NCBI GenBank assembly: GCA_021234155.1
Contig: JAJEKV010000053.1
Location: forward strand, 7,703,424-7,767,423
Origin: Isoetes taiwanensis
Lineage: Eukaryota > Streptophyta > Lycopodiopsida > Isoetales > Isoetaceae
Direction of reading: 5' to 3'
DNA length: 64,000 nt
Shown here: positions 11,456 through 22,249 of the stretch, piece by piece
How the letters are laid out: each line of letters starts with the position of its first letter
Position numbering within the stretch: position 1 is the stretch's first letter
Notes under the pieces: generated by a model
The model's database searches: none
The model's input: only the letters and a program-made list of their open reading frames with translations
What the model was told of the DNA's origin: nothing
Position numbers and translations under genes: made by a program

Positions 11456-11724
11456 TAGAGCTTCCCGGGACATGATTGTATCAACCGATAAGAAGCTTCA
11501 CAATGCCAACTCCAAGATGATCATCTCCCGGCCTTTCATCATTCACACTATCAAAAGGATCAACTGCAGTTATTATGCCCTCTGCGCAAATACCGCCTCA
11601 CCGTTGCAAGGGTGCAACAACAAGCAACCCATCTTCCTCCATTGGAGCCTAGGGCAATGGCCTCAGGCCGGGCTTCCTTGGCTCCACTTTGCTCATCTCA
11701 CATGCTCCCTGAATTAAAGAGCAC

Positions 11725-11905
11725 ACATTAAAACCATATACAACCATATATGAATGAGCACTATAGCCATATAACCATTAGAAACCATACAACCATTAAA
11801 AACCTTATAACCATTAAAAACATTAAAATATTTAAAATCTTATAACCATTAAAAACATTAAAACATTTAAAACCTTATAACCATTAAAAACCATTAAAAC
11901 ATAGG
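11725..11905. repeat. AT-rich tandem repeat
   Basis: Imperfect repeats of ACCATTAAAAACCTTATA and ACATTAAAACATTTAAAA with a period of about 16-34 bp. No coding content. Confidence 0.75.
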
Positions 11906-12043
11906 CTTCCCCGAAATCATGACTGTGCTGACGTGGCCCTTCATCAGTGACATCTGACATGGCCATGTCAGCAGTCCAGGTCACGGATGGCATGCCACAC
12001 ACGTGACTCTAGGAGTGTCATAAATGCCACTTTTTCGAGGTTC

Positions 12044-12073
12044 GAGGGTGCAGCCAGAAATAACTGCACCCTC
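12044..12073. repeat. Short perfect hairpin
   Basis: GAGGGTGCAG and CTGCACCCTC form a 10-bp stem around a 10-nt loop. Function unknown; it precedes the possible 5' exon at 12471. Confidence 0.5.
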
Positions 12074-12470
12074 TTCCTCTTCTCCCGCGACCCCTATTCC
12101 TTCCATTCCTCTTTGTCTTCCCCCTGTTTTCGACTCAGGCCGCCTTTGTTCCTCTGTTAGGCTTGGCTCGCCGACCGCTATTGCATTTCCAGTGCAATCT
12201 TATGATTATAGCGTGGTCGACGGATCGCGATGCATCCAGCGACGAGGTTTTGGCTCAATTTGAGTCAGCCAGCAGAAAGTACTTCCTAAGAAGAAAGTGA
12301 GAAACCTTTTCTGTAAGTTTTGATATTCTTATACTGCTTGTTTATTGTTTTTTTTGCAATTCCTTTACTACTGTGTTGCTCCTATTATTTTTTTAGAGCC
12401 TCTTTATATACCCTGATACATTTTTCAGCCCGACAAATCCTTACTCGCTTTGCAAGCGCTCAGTAGCAAA

Positions 12471-12716
12471 ATGGAATCGAACTCGCAGACTTCCTCCTCA
12501 TCCAACAAATCTACGGGTATTTTTTTTTTTCTTAATATTTTCTCATTTTGTCTCTTTGTTTCAAAGTCGCTTCATCTTTTTTCCTTTTGATTTGCTTTTT
12601 TGTTTGTGCTTTCTTGTGTCTAGTTATTGTTTACTTGAATACCTTGAATGTAAATCGGTGTTCTTAGATGCTAATAGTAGTGGCAAGCACCCTAACTTAG
12701 GAATCGAGAGATAGGA
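12471..12716 (+). other. Possible short 5' exons of the element A gene
   Basis: ATG at 12471 opens a serine-rich frame (MESNSQTSSSSNKST) ending at a candidate donor at about 12516. After a T-rich stretch a candidate acceptor TTCTTAG at about 12668 continues in phase as DANSSGKHPNLGIER before a TAG. The phase agreement is suggestive, but nothing recognisable is encoded. It could be the first exons of the large plus-strand gene that resumes at 15.2 kb, or chance. Confidence 0.25.
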
Positions 12717-12949
12717 AGAAAAGTATTGCATAACAAGAAGAGAACCGGTCTATGATTCATAAAAGAACGTAACTATGCATGAAATTGCTTTCTGTAAACT
12801 TAAAATAGGAATTGCCATACAGTTTGAAAATTTCACTCACAAAGATATCCTCCTTTGCGGAGAGGTGCGTAGGGAAGGAACACGGCTTTCTCGGTGGCGA
12901 GTCGGGGAATCCCTCAACTTGCCAACAATCCAGGAAAGTACTGAGGTGC

Positions 12950-14420
12950 CTTATTCTCGACTCGCGAGGCGAGAACGTGGAAATGTACACTGGATTGTTG
13001 GTGGGTTGAGGGATTCCCAACTCGCCGGTCGAGAATAACGCTTATTCTTGCATTCTCGACTCATGAAGTTGAGAATGTCATTCCTAGCCAATGCCTCTAA
13101 CCCGCCGACAACACCCGCTAATCTCACACACACCAGTGCCGGCTCTAGTGCATTCTACAGGTGCCTGCAGACAGTCTTAACCACTCTCCTTCAAACTATC
13201 TTGCTCGGATATTGCGAAGGGAAGTGGTTTTGACTGTCTGCAGGCCAACTCTTAGCAAGCCAATTCTCCCGTATGGTCGCGTTGGCCTCTACCCGTCGAG
13301 ACCGCCTCCTTCGAACCATCTTCGTCGAATATTGCGAAGGGGATGGGCTCGGACTGGGTGGAGGCCTCTACAACTAACCACAGGGAAACCACGAGTTGTC
13401 GCCCTGCATTCTCACCGGCCATGAAGTGAGAATGCCTTATCTAGCTTGCACTCCATGTGTACTATCTGGAGTTCTCGATGGCTAAGGCATTCTCGACTTG
13501 CGAGTCAAGAATGCAGACAGGAAGCCAACACTTGCATTCTCGACTTGCAAGTCGAGAATCCCTTAGCCAGCCAATTCTCCTGTGTATGGTCGCAGTGGCC
13601 TCGACCCAGTCAGAGCCACTCTCCTTCGAACCATCTTCGTCGAATATTGCGAAGGGGAGGGGCTCGGACTGGGTGGAGGCCTCTACAACTAACCACAGGG
13701 AAACCACAGAGCTTGCTGTCTGCATTCTCGACTTGCGAGTCGAGAATGCCTTAAACCAGCCAGCACTCCATGTGTACTATCTGGAGTTCTCGATGGCTAT
13801 GGCATTCTCGACTTGCGAGTCGAGAATGCAGACAGGAAGCCAACACAGGCCTTTCTCGACTTCGCAAAGTCGAGAACTCGTGAAAGACCAATTCTCCTCA
13901 GGTATGGTCGCAGTGGCCTCTACCCAGTCAGAGCCACTCTCCTTCGAACCATCTTCGTTGAATATTGGGGGGAGGGCTCGGGGGTGGAGGCCTCTACAAC
14001 TAACCACAGGGAAACCACTGAGCTTGCTGTCTGCATTCTCGACTCGCGAGTCGGGAATGCCTTAAACCAGCCAGCACTTGCATTCTCGACTCGCAAGTCG
14101 AGAATCCCTTGGCCCGCTCCCACATAGCAATGCCCGCTCCCGTGCATTCTCCAGGTGCCTGCAGACAGTCTCAGCCACTCTCCTTTAAACTATATTGCTC
14201 GAATATTGCGAAGGGAAGTGGCCCCTGTCTCAAGTGCCTTTGGGACGTAACCTGAGGGCCTCTACAACTAAGCACTTTGTATTCTCCTTTTTTTAGTCCC
14301 AAGTGCCTCTAGCCTATCTCGAGAGCCTCTCCTTGAACCACATTCCTCGAATATTGCGAAGAGGAGTGGTTCCGACAGGGTGGAGGCCTCTCCGACTAAC
14401 CACAGGAGGATGCATTTGAA
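12950..14420. repeat. Array of two alternating hairpin families
   Basis: Family P: about eleven variants of CATTCTCGACTYGCRAGTCG with its complement (for example 13488-13513, 13535-13560, 13723-13748, 13803-13828, 14034-14058, 14082-14107). Family H: six foldbacks of 78-87 bp at 13162-13245, 13283-13366, 13597-13681, 13915-13992, about 14152-14230 and 14303-14389. Their arms pair (for example GCCTCGACCCAGTC with GACTGGGTGGAGGC) and most loops carry TCGAATATTGCGAAG. Blocks holding one H and one or two P units recur with spacing near 310 bp. Open frames here are by-products of the repeats. Confidence 0.85.
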
Positions 14421-14696
14421 CCGCATCTCCAGGGCCTTAGACCTAGCCTGATTTATATACAACATTCGAAGAAAACATTCCAAGAAAAAACACACCTAAA
14501 ACGGAACTGTTCACATTTGCCCCCGATCCATTGTTTCCGTGCCGGGCATCTCTCAACCCAGAGAGTAATTCATCTCTCGAAGCTGAAGAATGCTCGACAA
14601 GGAAACAAAAACTGATGGAGCTTATGAGCAGTCCCATGATCTAAGCACGGACGGCATGTTCTACACACAAAATAACAGGCATCTCTGAAACTCACC

Positions 14697-14935
14697 TCTT
14701 CACGCAGTAATTCCTTGGGCCATTGTATGACAAATCCCGCAGCCTCACCGAGAGTCTTTGCTTCTTCTGTGGGTCTCATCAAGAGTGCATTCACATCTAA
14801 TACTTGTATCAATGCAATTTTAGTGTATCCCCGTTCCATGGCGTTGCAGTGTAGCATTCCCATGTCTGGCAGCTCCTCTCCGCTTGCTACCTTAGCTCCG
14901 TGCTCATCGATCAAATCAACTACTTGCAATAAGAC
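14697..14935 (-). pseudogene. DUF8039-like exon
   Basis: The minus-strand frame reads VVDLIDEHGAKVASGEELPD, then GMLHCNAMERGYTKIALIQV, then PTEEAKTLGEAAGFVIQWPK. Plant DUF8039 domains, found in transposon-derived proteins related to CACTA/Ulp1 genes, share the V-A-x-G-x-L start, the VHC-type core and the ending TxGDAxGxxVxWPKxLL. The frame runs into a good donor (GAG|GTGAGT) at about 14696. No partner exons are recognised, though an ATG with donor GTAAGC lies at about 14990-14975. The exon itself is unbroken but isolated, so I treat it as a fragment. It may be a gene captured by element A or part of its machinery. Confidence 0.5.
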
Positions 14936-14982
14936 GCGCGGTTAGAAAAAATAAACAGAGCAAGGCTGCGGAGGAGCTTACC

Positions 14983-15220
14983 GGCCGTGGCGCCATTCCG
15001 AAGTCGCTATCGATGCTCGGCTCCCAACTCCGAAGTCGCCAATGCCGCAGTTGAAGATAAGCTACAATCGCTCACCACTAAGTCCCCGGATGTGATTCAA
15101 TTTCGAATGGTGTTTGGGCGGGCTAAAGCCCACCGTGCTGTACCCTTAGCCCGCTTTCTTAAATGATTGTATGTCTTTAAATTCAAAATTAAGAACACGC
15201 CCGACCTTTTTTACATGCAG
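14983..15220. other. Divergent intergenic region
   Basis: Lies between the minus-strand DUF8039-like exon and the plus-strand multi-domain gene, so it may hold divergent promoters. No TATA box is clearly placed. Confidence 0.3.
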
Positions 15221-16036
15221 TCCTAAAACCTCCAAGGCGCGGAGGAAGCTTAATTTACGAAGGGTTCGAAAGCAAAGAAGAAGATGCGGGGGCATACAGA
15301 CATGACGACTGGCCCAAGAAGCTTAGGCCGGAGTGGAAGCTGGTTCTAGCGGCAGCAAGAGGAAAAAGACAGGCGCTCCAGGTGAGATGTGAGGTTTTTC
15401 TTTGGTCGGAATACCTTTACTCATCCATCCTTTGGTCTTGCAAAGATTCACCGAGGACTCACTAGTGATCACCGTCGAACTCCGTTCTTCGGCCATCGAG
15501 GGATTGGAGACAGAGCTTCTTGACACACCAGCATATTCTTGGTGGTATGTCGAGGTATCAACAAGTGGGAAGGAGAAAGATCTGTTTCTCCACCAAAGGG
15601 ATAAGAAGAGCTCCGGAGACAAGTACAAGAAGGTCGGTGTTGTGCTCTCCGCCTCTGCGCTTGATTGAAGCATCTATCAATGTTTCGGAAGACTGCCGGA
15701 AGAGTAAGTTCTACCACACGAAGAAATTATCAGTTTCAAATTATTCTCACTCTTCAATGAGCAAGTCGAAGGGCACCGACAAAAGGCCGGCGCCTTTAAA
15801 CTGTCAGAACCTTGGGTGGAAGGATCTGGAAAGGATGAAGGAGGCCGGGACCCTAACATCTAGGGAGCTTGGAATGGAGATTTCCAGAGTGAGGGAAAAA
15901 CTATTCAACACGGGGAGCTTCACCTCCAGTGTGCTGAAGACTCTACAACACTCGGCAGTGGGGAGGGAAGTTGTGGTTCATAAAGAAAAAAGTCCGGACA
16001 AGACCACAGATGGAGGAGATGACACCACACGGGAGG
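15221..16036 (+). pseudogene. Multi-domain element gene, N-terminal part
   Basis: After a candidate acceptor (CATGCAG at about 15220) a frame reads YRHDDWPKKLRPEWKLVLAA up to a donor GTGAGA at about 15381. It resumes as FTEDSLVITVELRSSAIEGL, then DTPAYSWWYVEVSTSGKEKD. Frame changes follow near 15660, and the frame starting before 15780 reads GWKDLERMKEAGTLTSRELG and SPDKTTDGGDDTTRE up to the gypsy insertion point. The codon split by the insertion (GAG, G|AA) is completed by the first bases after the right LTR, giving an acidic run (ESDDEADEDMVDSQ). No domain is recognised in this part. The gene is broken by the gypsy and by at least one indel. Confidence 0.55.
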
Positions 16037-17606
16037 TGTGACGTCCCCTACTCGTATACGGTGCACTCACCGTATACAAACAGGAGTTCTTCCCCCACAC
16101 CAGCTCCATGCTGATACAGGGCCCTCCACATATCACTGCGCCCGTAACGAGTCCCAGTGGGAAGAGTGAAGGTGTCATTCTACCCTGTCTCCCTCAGGGC
16201 CTACCTAGCTGCGGAAGCGTAAACATACATGTCAGTAGCACATACATCAACATCATATGACCATCGCGAAGGATGGTCCCCCACATATCTGCATAGACGA
16301 AGATCAGCACATCACATAGGGAATCCTACCCAAGGCTCAGACACAGGGTTGGACTGACAAGCTTGGGTCTCCAGAGTTCATTGAAGACGGAATTCATGGC
16401 AATGGATTTGGCTGGCATAAGAACATGGCCTAGGGTTGTCCACTCCATCCGCCCCTCCTGTGCACACTTTGCAGAGTAGGCTGAGAAGTGTTGGGACCTG
16501 ACTGTAGCCCGCCGGATGCATAGCCAAGGGGCTATATCCCGGGTTACATCTCCCCGCCCGATGGGGCGGGTAGGGATCACTCCCTCCGAGAGATCTCCAT
16601 CTTTGATTCAAGGTGACTAGAGGGCCACTGCCCGTATTCGACTTGAACTCAATGGAAGGTCATATTCACCACCTCACGAGTGTCGAGCCCATGCCTTGCC
16701 CACACGCGGTGGCAAGCCATTAGACCTAGTCACAGTGACCCCCGGCAGTCTTTACACACCAGAGGGGTCGTTCAAGAATCAGAACATGAACCTCCTTATA
16801 AGCCCGGCCTCGCCCCTTCACCCACAACCGTGTGTGGCTCTTGTGCATGTGTGCCGCTAACTATCGTGGTGCTAGAGAGGCTACTCTAGGAGCATCAACT
16901 ACAAGGCTTTAGGTCTCTACCCCCCTTCCCAATACAAGGAGTTCACAGAGATACAGCATCCAACTACATCACAGAAATACTAAAGAACTAGATCTAATCA
17001 TAGAGTTAGGTTCTTTAGTTAGTGTCCGAGATCTAAGATCTAGATAGCTACTATGGGCAATTTAATAGTCTAAACCTACTGATTCTATGACTAGAAGACG
17101 GTTTAAGCTATTAAATTGACCAAATACCTGATCCTTGAGTGGCTCCCCCTGACCTGAGTTCAACCATCCTGCCGACTGGCTTAATTCGGGGAACCGATGG
17201 TGCAATGGCCTTGGCGTCGGGAGGCGGTTTTGGCTCTGGGGCAGCCAAAACCGAGCTCTAAAACCCTAAGGATCTAAAAAAACTAGCAAGCTAGGGTTTT
17301 CCTACCCTAAATAGACATGGGGTTTAGGCTAGGGTTTCCAATTACCCAATTTGGCATGTGGGATAATTGGAAAGGGCCCACTTGCCTTTAATGGCTAGGT
17401 GGCAAAATATGCCAACATGGAAAGGTGTGCCCTCATTAATGTGCACATGTGCACATTAATAATATATGAACACTCCTAGCAAGTTGCCCCTAGGGCTACT
17501 TACGGCTATCCGCTGGCGCATTACGCCAATCGGGTGGCGCGGTAACGGCGTGACGTGGCAATTACAATGTACGCCCGGGGGAGCGATATCTTGGCCGAAC
17601 GTCACA
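16037..17606 (-). repeat. Gypsy 3' LTR
   Basis: About 1570 bp, nearly identical to 28054-29623 apart from scattered substitutions and short indels (for example around 16545-16600). Near the plus-strand start GTATACGGTG and CACCGTATAC form a perfect 10-bp stem with a CACT loop. Confidence 0.92.
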
Positions 17607-17621
17607 TTCTCCCCACCTTGA
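17607..17621 (-). promoter_or_regulatory. Gypsy polypurine tract
   Basis: On the minus strand CAAGGTGGGGAGAA lies directly before the 3' LTR start TGTGACG, the normal place for the plus-strand primer of reverse transcription. Confidence 0.75.
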
Positions 17622-18451
17622 AATGATGTTTGTCGCGGCAAGATGGTTTCGCCCCACCTTGGGATTTTACCTAACACGCAATCAACCCGATGCATACGAT
17701 ATACTACTATAACACTTTACATGCTTATTACGATTACCTTAAGGTAATACTTTTATCACATTATTATATTATAAAATAACTTGTCAATTCACAATATTAC
17801 TAACAGATTACTCCAACATTCCCTTAACATTACTATTAAGTTTATCAAAATTTAAAATTAACGTTCGAGGTACCCTTGATTCCTTGCAACACATTCCAAC
17901 AAAATTTGTGTTGCAAGTCTTCGTCTTCGACCTCCTTGCCCTCGGGAGCTTTCGCGGCTGCAGGTCGACACTACGTTAGTACCATTAATTATTAATTAAA
18001 ATTTTTGGTTATATGGTGACCACCCCACCTATCTACATGAATGCATGGCTAATCTCCCGGCGTAGGAAGAGGATGAATCTTCCATAATGGCCGTGGAGAC
18101 AGCGCCTATATGCCTATATGCCACTCATGCCTACACCTCTAGTTGCCCAGCGTGGAGGATATCCTTCTCGCGTGGGGGGCGTGAAGGATGGATTCCTCCT
18201 ATCAAAGCATATATGGGGCTAAAGGTGCTTTCCTATCAATGCATTCCTTAATGACCTCTTTTCTTCGAGGTCGTCTACTTAAGGTGGGGAAGTAGACTTT
18301 CTAATCTACCTTCCACTCGCCCAAGCGGAAACGCGGTCATGCCTACATTGACATTACACCACGCCCTAGAGATCACCGTAGTGGTCCCATCATCGGTGAC
18401 AACGCATGCGACCCATACTAAGCGTAGGTGGCATGCGTAGATTAATCTTAA

Positions 18452-19770
18452 CTATACAAGAATTAACCTACACAAATCGACATGCCCGGCGATTTCTTGG
18501 GAGATGACCTTGCCGTCCCATTGCTCCATAAATTGTGGGTACCGCTTTACTAAATCTTTCTTAAGTACCCACGCATGCGTCTTCCAGCGGTAAGTGTTTC
18601 CACTTGACCAAATCTTTGGAGGAATTCTCGATCTCCTCGTTTTTTTCTTGAAAGCTTTATCAAGAATCAATTTCGGAACTATTTCCAAATTTGTTCCTCG
18701 ATCATTTCCAGCGTTGGCATAATCCAAGACTTCGTGCGGATTGGGGTATGCTTCTTTAGCAAACTCACGTGGAAGACCTTATGAATCTTTAGGTGTCTTT
18801 GGCAAGTCTAGCCTTGTAGGCTTGATTGCCTAGTTTTCGACTATTACGAAAGGTCCAGCCCACCTTGGAGCAAGCTTCTTGCAATTGCCGATCCCCGAGC
18901 CGCCGCTTCACCTTAATCTTGAGCCAAACATCATCTCCCACTTTGAACTCTCTTATCGCTCGATGCTTGTCGGCGATGCTCTTTTGGCGACTTCTCTTGC
19001 GCTAGCGATAGCCACGAACTTCCTCTACAAGGCGCCGTGCATATCGGCCAACATCTGCTGCGAAACTTCCACTTTTGACACGGGGTTGTGCCAAGTGTGC
19101 GGAGTTAGGCAGCGATAGCGTAATTGATCATAAACGGCGACATTTGGGATGATTCCGCTTGGTGCTATTGTATGCAAACTCCACCAAGTGAATAAATTCT
19201 TCCCACATACCTTGCTTATTCCGGACATAGTTTCAGTAGCATGTCCTCTAAAATTCGTTGGTCCGCTCCCGCCCGCCATCCGCCTCGAGGATGATATGCC
19301 GTGCTCATGGATAGCTTCGTCTGGATCGTCGCAAAGAGGTCTTGCCAAAAGGCGCTCATGAACTTCGGATCTCTGTCGGAGATGATTTCCCTTGGCATGC
19401 CATGAAGCCTGAAGATCTCTTTGGTGAAGAGCTTTCTTTGTGTCCATGGTCAGATTCGTGGTTACGCAAGGCACAAAATGTGCCATCTTCGACAACTTGT
19501 CGACCACTACCATTAAGGCATCCTTGCCTCTCGCTGTTCTTGGGAGTCCTGTGATGAAATCCATGCTGATTACCTCCCACTTAGCGTTTGGCACCGCTAA
19601 TGGCTCTAATGCCCCTGGAATTCGAAGCTGCTCTGCCTTCGTCTGTTGGCATAGCTGACATTCCTTGATGTAGCGAGCTATTTGCTTCTTCATTCCCGGC
19701 CAATAATAGGCTGCTGCGACTTTTGAAATATGTTTTCATGAATCCCGCATGGCCAGCTATTGGGCTGGCA
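18452..19770 (-). pseudogene. Gypsy integrase and chromodomain region
   Basis: The integrase begins with the zinc-binding region (RYIKECQLCQQTKAEQLR). The catalytic core start WEVISMDFITGLPRT and KDALMVVVDKLSKMAHF is clear; the rest of the core is scrambled by frameshifts after about 19450, where open frames alternate. The end (18727-18452) reads LILDKAFKKKTRRSRI and WVLKKDLVKRYPQFMEQW, corresponding to a C-terminal chromodomain (ILDxRxxxxR, then ATWExxxDLxxxYPxF). Chromodomains direct integration toward marked chromatin and define chromoviruses. The copy cannot encode a working integrase. Confidence 0.8.
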
Positions 19771-19794
19771 GCGTGTCGTGGAGGATCAACTTCC

Positions 19795-20536
19795 TTACAC
19801 CCGATGATTCGGTGCGCACAACTTGTTCTTATGGTATAACAGGTTGCCTTCCTTCTTATAATGCTTGAAGGCCTCCCGCTCTTTATCTGTTCTAGCCTCC
19901 TTAGAGAGGCTTGCCCATACTTCCCTGAAATCCACATCCGTTGGCAAGGACTCTTCAATCTTCTTACCAAAGTCATTTGGAGAGCGTCGAAATTGCATTG
20001 CAATGCACTCTAGTTGTCGGGGATGCCTTGAAAGTGCATCCGCTACCACATTGAGCTTCCCGGCTTGTAGACTATATCAAAGTCATATTCTTCGAGGAAT
20101 TCCATCCATCTCCCGCGCCTCCAGATTGAGGTGTGGTTGCGTGAATACATATTGGAGGCTCGATGGTCGGTATCCAATTGGAACTTCCTTCCCAAGAGAT
20201 AGTGCCTCCATATTCTTAATGCCCCGACAACCGCTTAAGCAATTCACGATCGTGCGTTGGGTAGCGCGTCGGCGTCGTTCATCTTCACGGAATCATACGC
20301 TACCACACGCTCTTCTTGCATAACCACGCGCACTCAGTAGCTATCTTACTCGCATGATCTGTTGCTACAAGCTTATCTTTCTCCGGGTGCGGCAAGGTCA
20401 AGGCAGGGTTGTCGTCGAGCTTCTTTCAACAATTCAAACCCCTTTTGGGCTTTCTTGTGCCAATGCTCTACCCGGTCTTTCACCTTTTACGCCCTCGTTA
20501 GGTGCGTTAACGGGGCTGCTATCTTAGCAAAGTTCT
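19795..20536 (-). pseudogene. Gypsy RNase H region
   Basis: The C-terminal hallmark NMVADALSRHP occurs at about 20055-20020, followed by the linker toward integrase. The region upstream toward RT shows only frame-shifted traces, for example of the NYSTTEKELLA-type segment around 20300-20400. Confidence 0.65.
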
Positions 20537-21412
20537 TCACGAACTTCCCTGTAGTACCACCGCTAGACCAGAAAACTTTCGACCTCGTGCACATTCTTGA
20601 TTGCCGACCCTTTGGATCATTGCCTCAATCTTGGTGGGGTCCGCCGAGATGCCTTCCGCTTTAGAAATCACGTGACCAAGGTATTCCACCTTCTCATTGC
20701 GGCGGCAGTGGCGCCGACAACTTGGCGTGCATAACCGGTGCCTCTTCAACTTCTCTAGCACCCTTCTCAAGTGTTGCACGTGCTCTTCAAGGGATCTGCT
20801 ATACACCAAAATGTCATCAAAGAAAACAATCACAAAGGTGTCCAGGAACTCCCTGAAGATATCGTTCATGAGCCTCATGAACGCGGGGGGCATTTGATAA
20901 GCCGAAGGCATCAGCGTGAACTCATAATGCCCATACCGGCGTCCACGAAGGCGGTCTTGTGGATATCCTCCTCCTTTATCCAGTATCGATGGTAACTTGG
21001 ACCTTAAGTCGATTTTGGAGAAGATCTTTGCTCCTTGAAGCTGATCCATCAAGTCGTCTGATCTTGGGAGCGCGTACTTGTTCTTAATGGTGTGCTTATT
21101 CAACTGTCTATAGTCTATGCACATTCTCAAAGATCCATCCTTCTTCTTGACAAAAAGAATGGGCGCTCCAAACGGCGAGACACTAGGTCTAATGAAACCT
21201 AGGTCGAGCAGCTCCTGCAACTGCTTCTTCAGTTCCGACAACTCCTGCGTTGTCATTCTATATGGAGCCTTGCTTGTTGGCTTTGTCCCCGGTTCGAGTG
21301 CTATCTCGCACTCGACTCCTCTATAAGGAGGGAGCTGCTCGATCTCATCTGGAAAGAGATCGTGGAACTCTGTGATCAACTTAGCTATTTGCCTCGGCAA
21401 CTTGCTGAGCAT
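20537..21412 (-). pseudogene. Gypsy reverse transcriptase
   Basis: Recognisable RT motifs in order: [81 protein letters not shown], and the catalytic [13 protein letters not shown] with the FDD box near 20830. Short compensating indels replace the normal GYHQIRI region after KIDLRS and the GLTNAPA region. The enzyme copies element RNA into DNA in cytoplasmic particles. RT is separated from protease by the inserted MITE. Confidence 0.88.
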
Positions 21413-21448
21413 CTTGTCTTCTTTGCTTCCTTCCGATTCCGGCTCACT

Positions 21449-21834
21449 GGGTGTAAATTTGATAGTGGTACCCCAAAATGCGCGAAAGCACCAAGCACCT
21501 AAATTCGATCAAGGAATTGCAATTCTAATTTGTCGGAATTGCAATTGAAATGAACTAGTTTATTCTGGAATTGAAGAATGATAGCAAGAACTGATACAAA
21601 TTCCCGCCATCCAAGAAATCCCGCCATCCGGTAGAATCAACTAAGAAATCAATCTCGCGCCCAAAGAATCAATCCATGTCATCGATCCCTTCCTCCTCGG
21701 AAGAGGATTGTTATTTCTGGAATAACAACCTCGTAATTCGTTACTCTAAATTTTGATCGAGGAATAAGCATCTAAAGCACTTAAAGCAAGTGTCCGGACA
21801 GTGCTTTTGGGGTACCACTATCAAATTTACACCC
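21449..21834. mobile_element. MITE with 30-bp perfect TIRs, inside gypsy pol
   Basis: 386 bp. Both ends begin GGGTGTAAATTTGATAGTGG in opposite orientation and match exactly over 30 bp. CACT at 21445-21448 and 21835-21838 is a 4-bp target duplication. The interior is AT-rich and non-coding. It separates the protease and RT coding parts of the gypsy element. Confidence 0.9.
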
Positions 21835-22210
21835 CACTAATCTCAAGCTTGAAAATGTATGCCACTTGCTCACTCTTGAAGCACTTGAACAGTCGTTTAG
21901 AAGACATACACTGCATGATGGGAACAACTTCCTTACCTGTTATCTCAATGATCTTGCCGTCTGGTGCTGGGAAGGTCACCTTCCGCTTTCCACAATCAAT
22001 AATGGCCCCTGCTGGTCCAAGGTACTCCATACCTATTATCAAGTCATATTTGCCGATGCCCATTACCTCTGCCCCCATCTGGATCTTAATCCCCGGCAAG
22101 TCGATGTCAAAGTTGATTCTTTTACCTGCCGTCTGCCTTACTGCTCCACTTGCTAAGACAACAGGCCTTGGCTTTGACTTTAATGGTTTCAACTTCAACA
22201 TTTGAACCAT
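21835..22210 (-). pseudogene. Gypsy protease region
   Basis: Reads KRINFDIDLPGIKIQMGAEV, then KYDLIIGMEYLGPAGAIIDC, matching the C-terminal half of retroviral-type aspartic proteases of gypsy elements (YDVILGMDWL, then IDCxxKxVxF). The catalytic D-S/T-G is not found in this frame, so the N-terminal half has probably shifted or been lost. It is interrupted downstream by the MITE. Confidence 0.7.
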
Positions 22211-22249
22211 TCTGGGAGATGCAAAGTTATGGCTACTTCGAATCTATCG

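Noticed and set aside
13457..14127. Plus-strand ORF of about 200 residues and neighbours
   Set aside because: Composed of the hairpin array in translation; all frames are similarly open because of the repeats.
15402..15668. Separate small plus-strand gene
   Set aside because: Its frame fits as an exon of the large element gene between candidate splice sites, so it was merged there.
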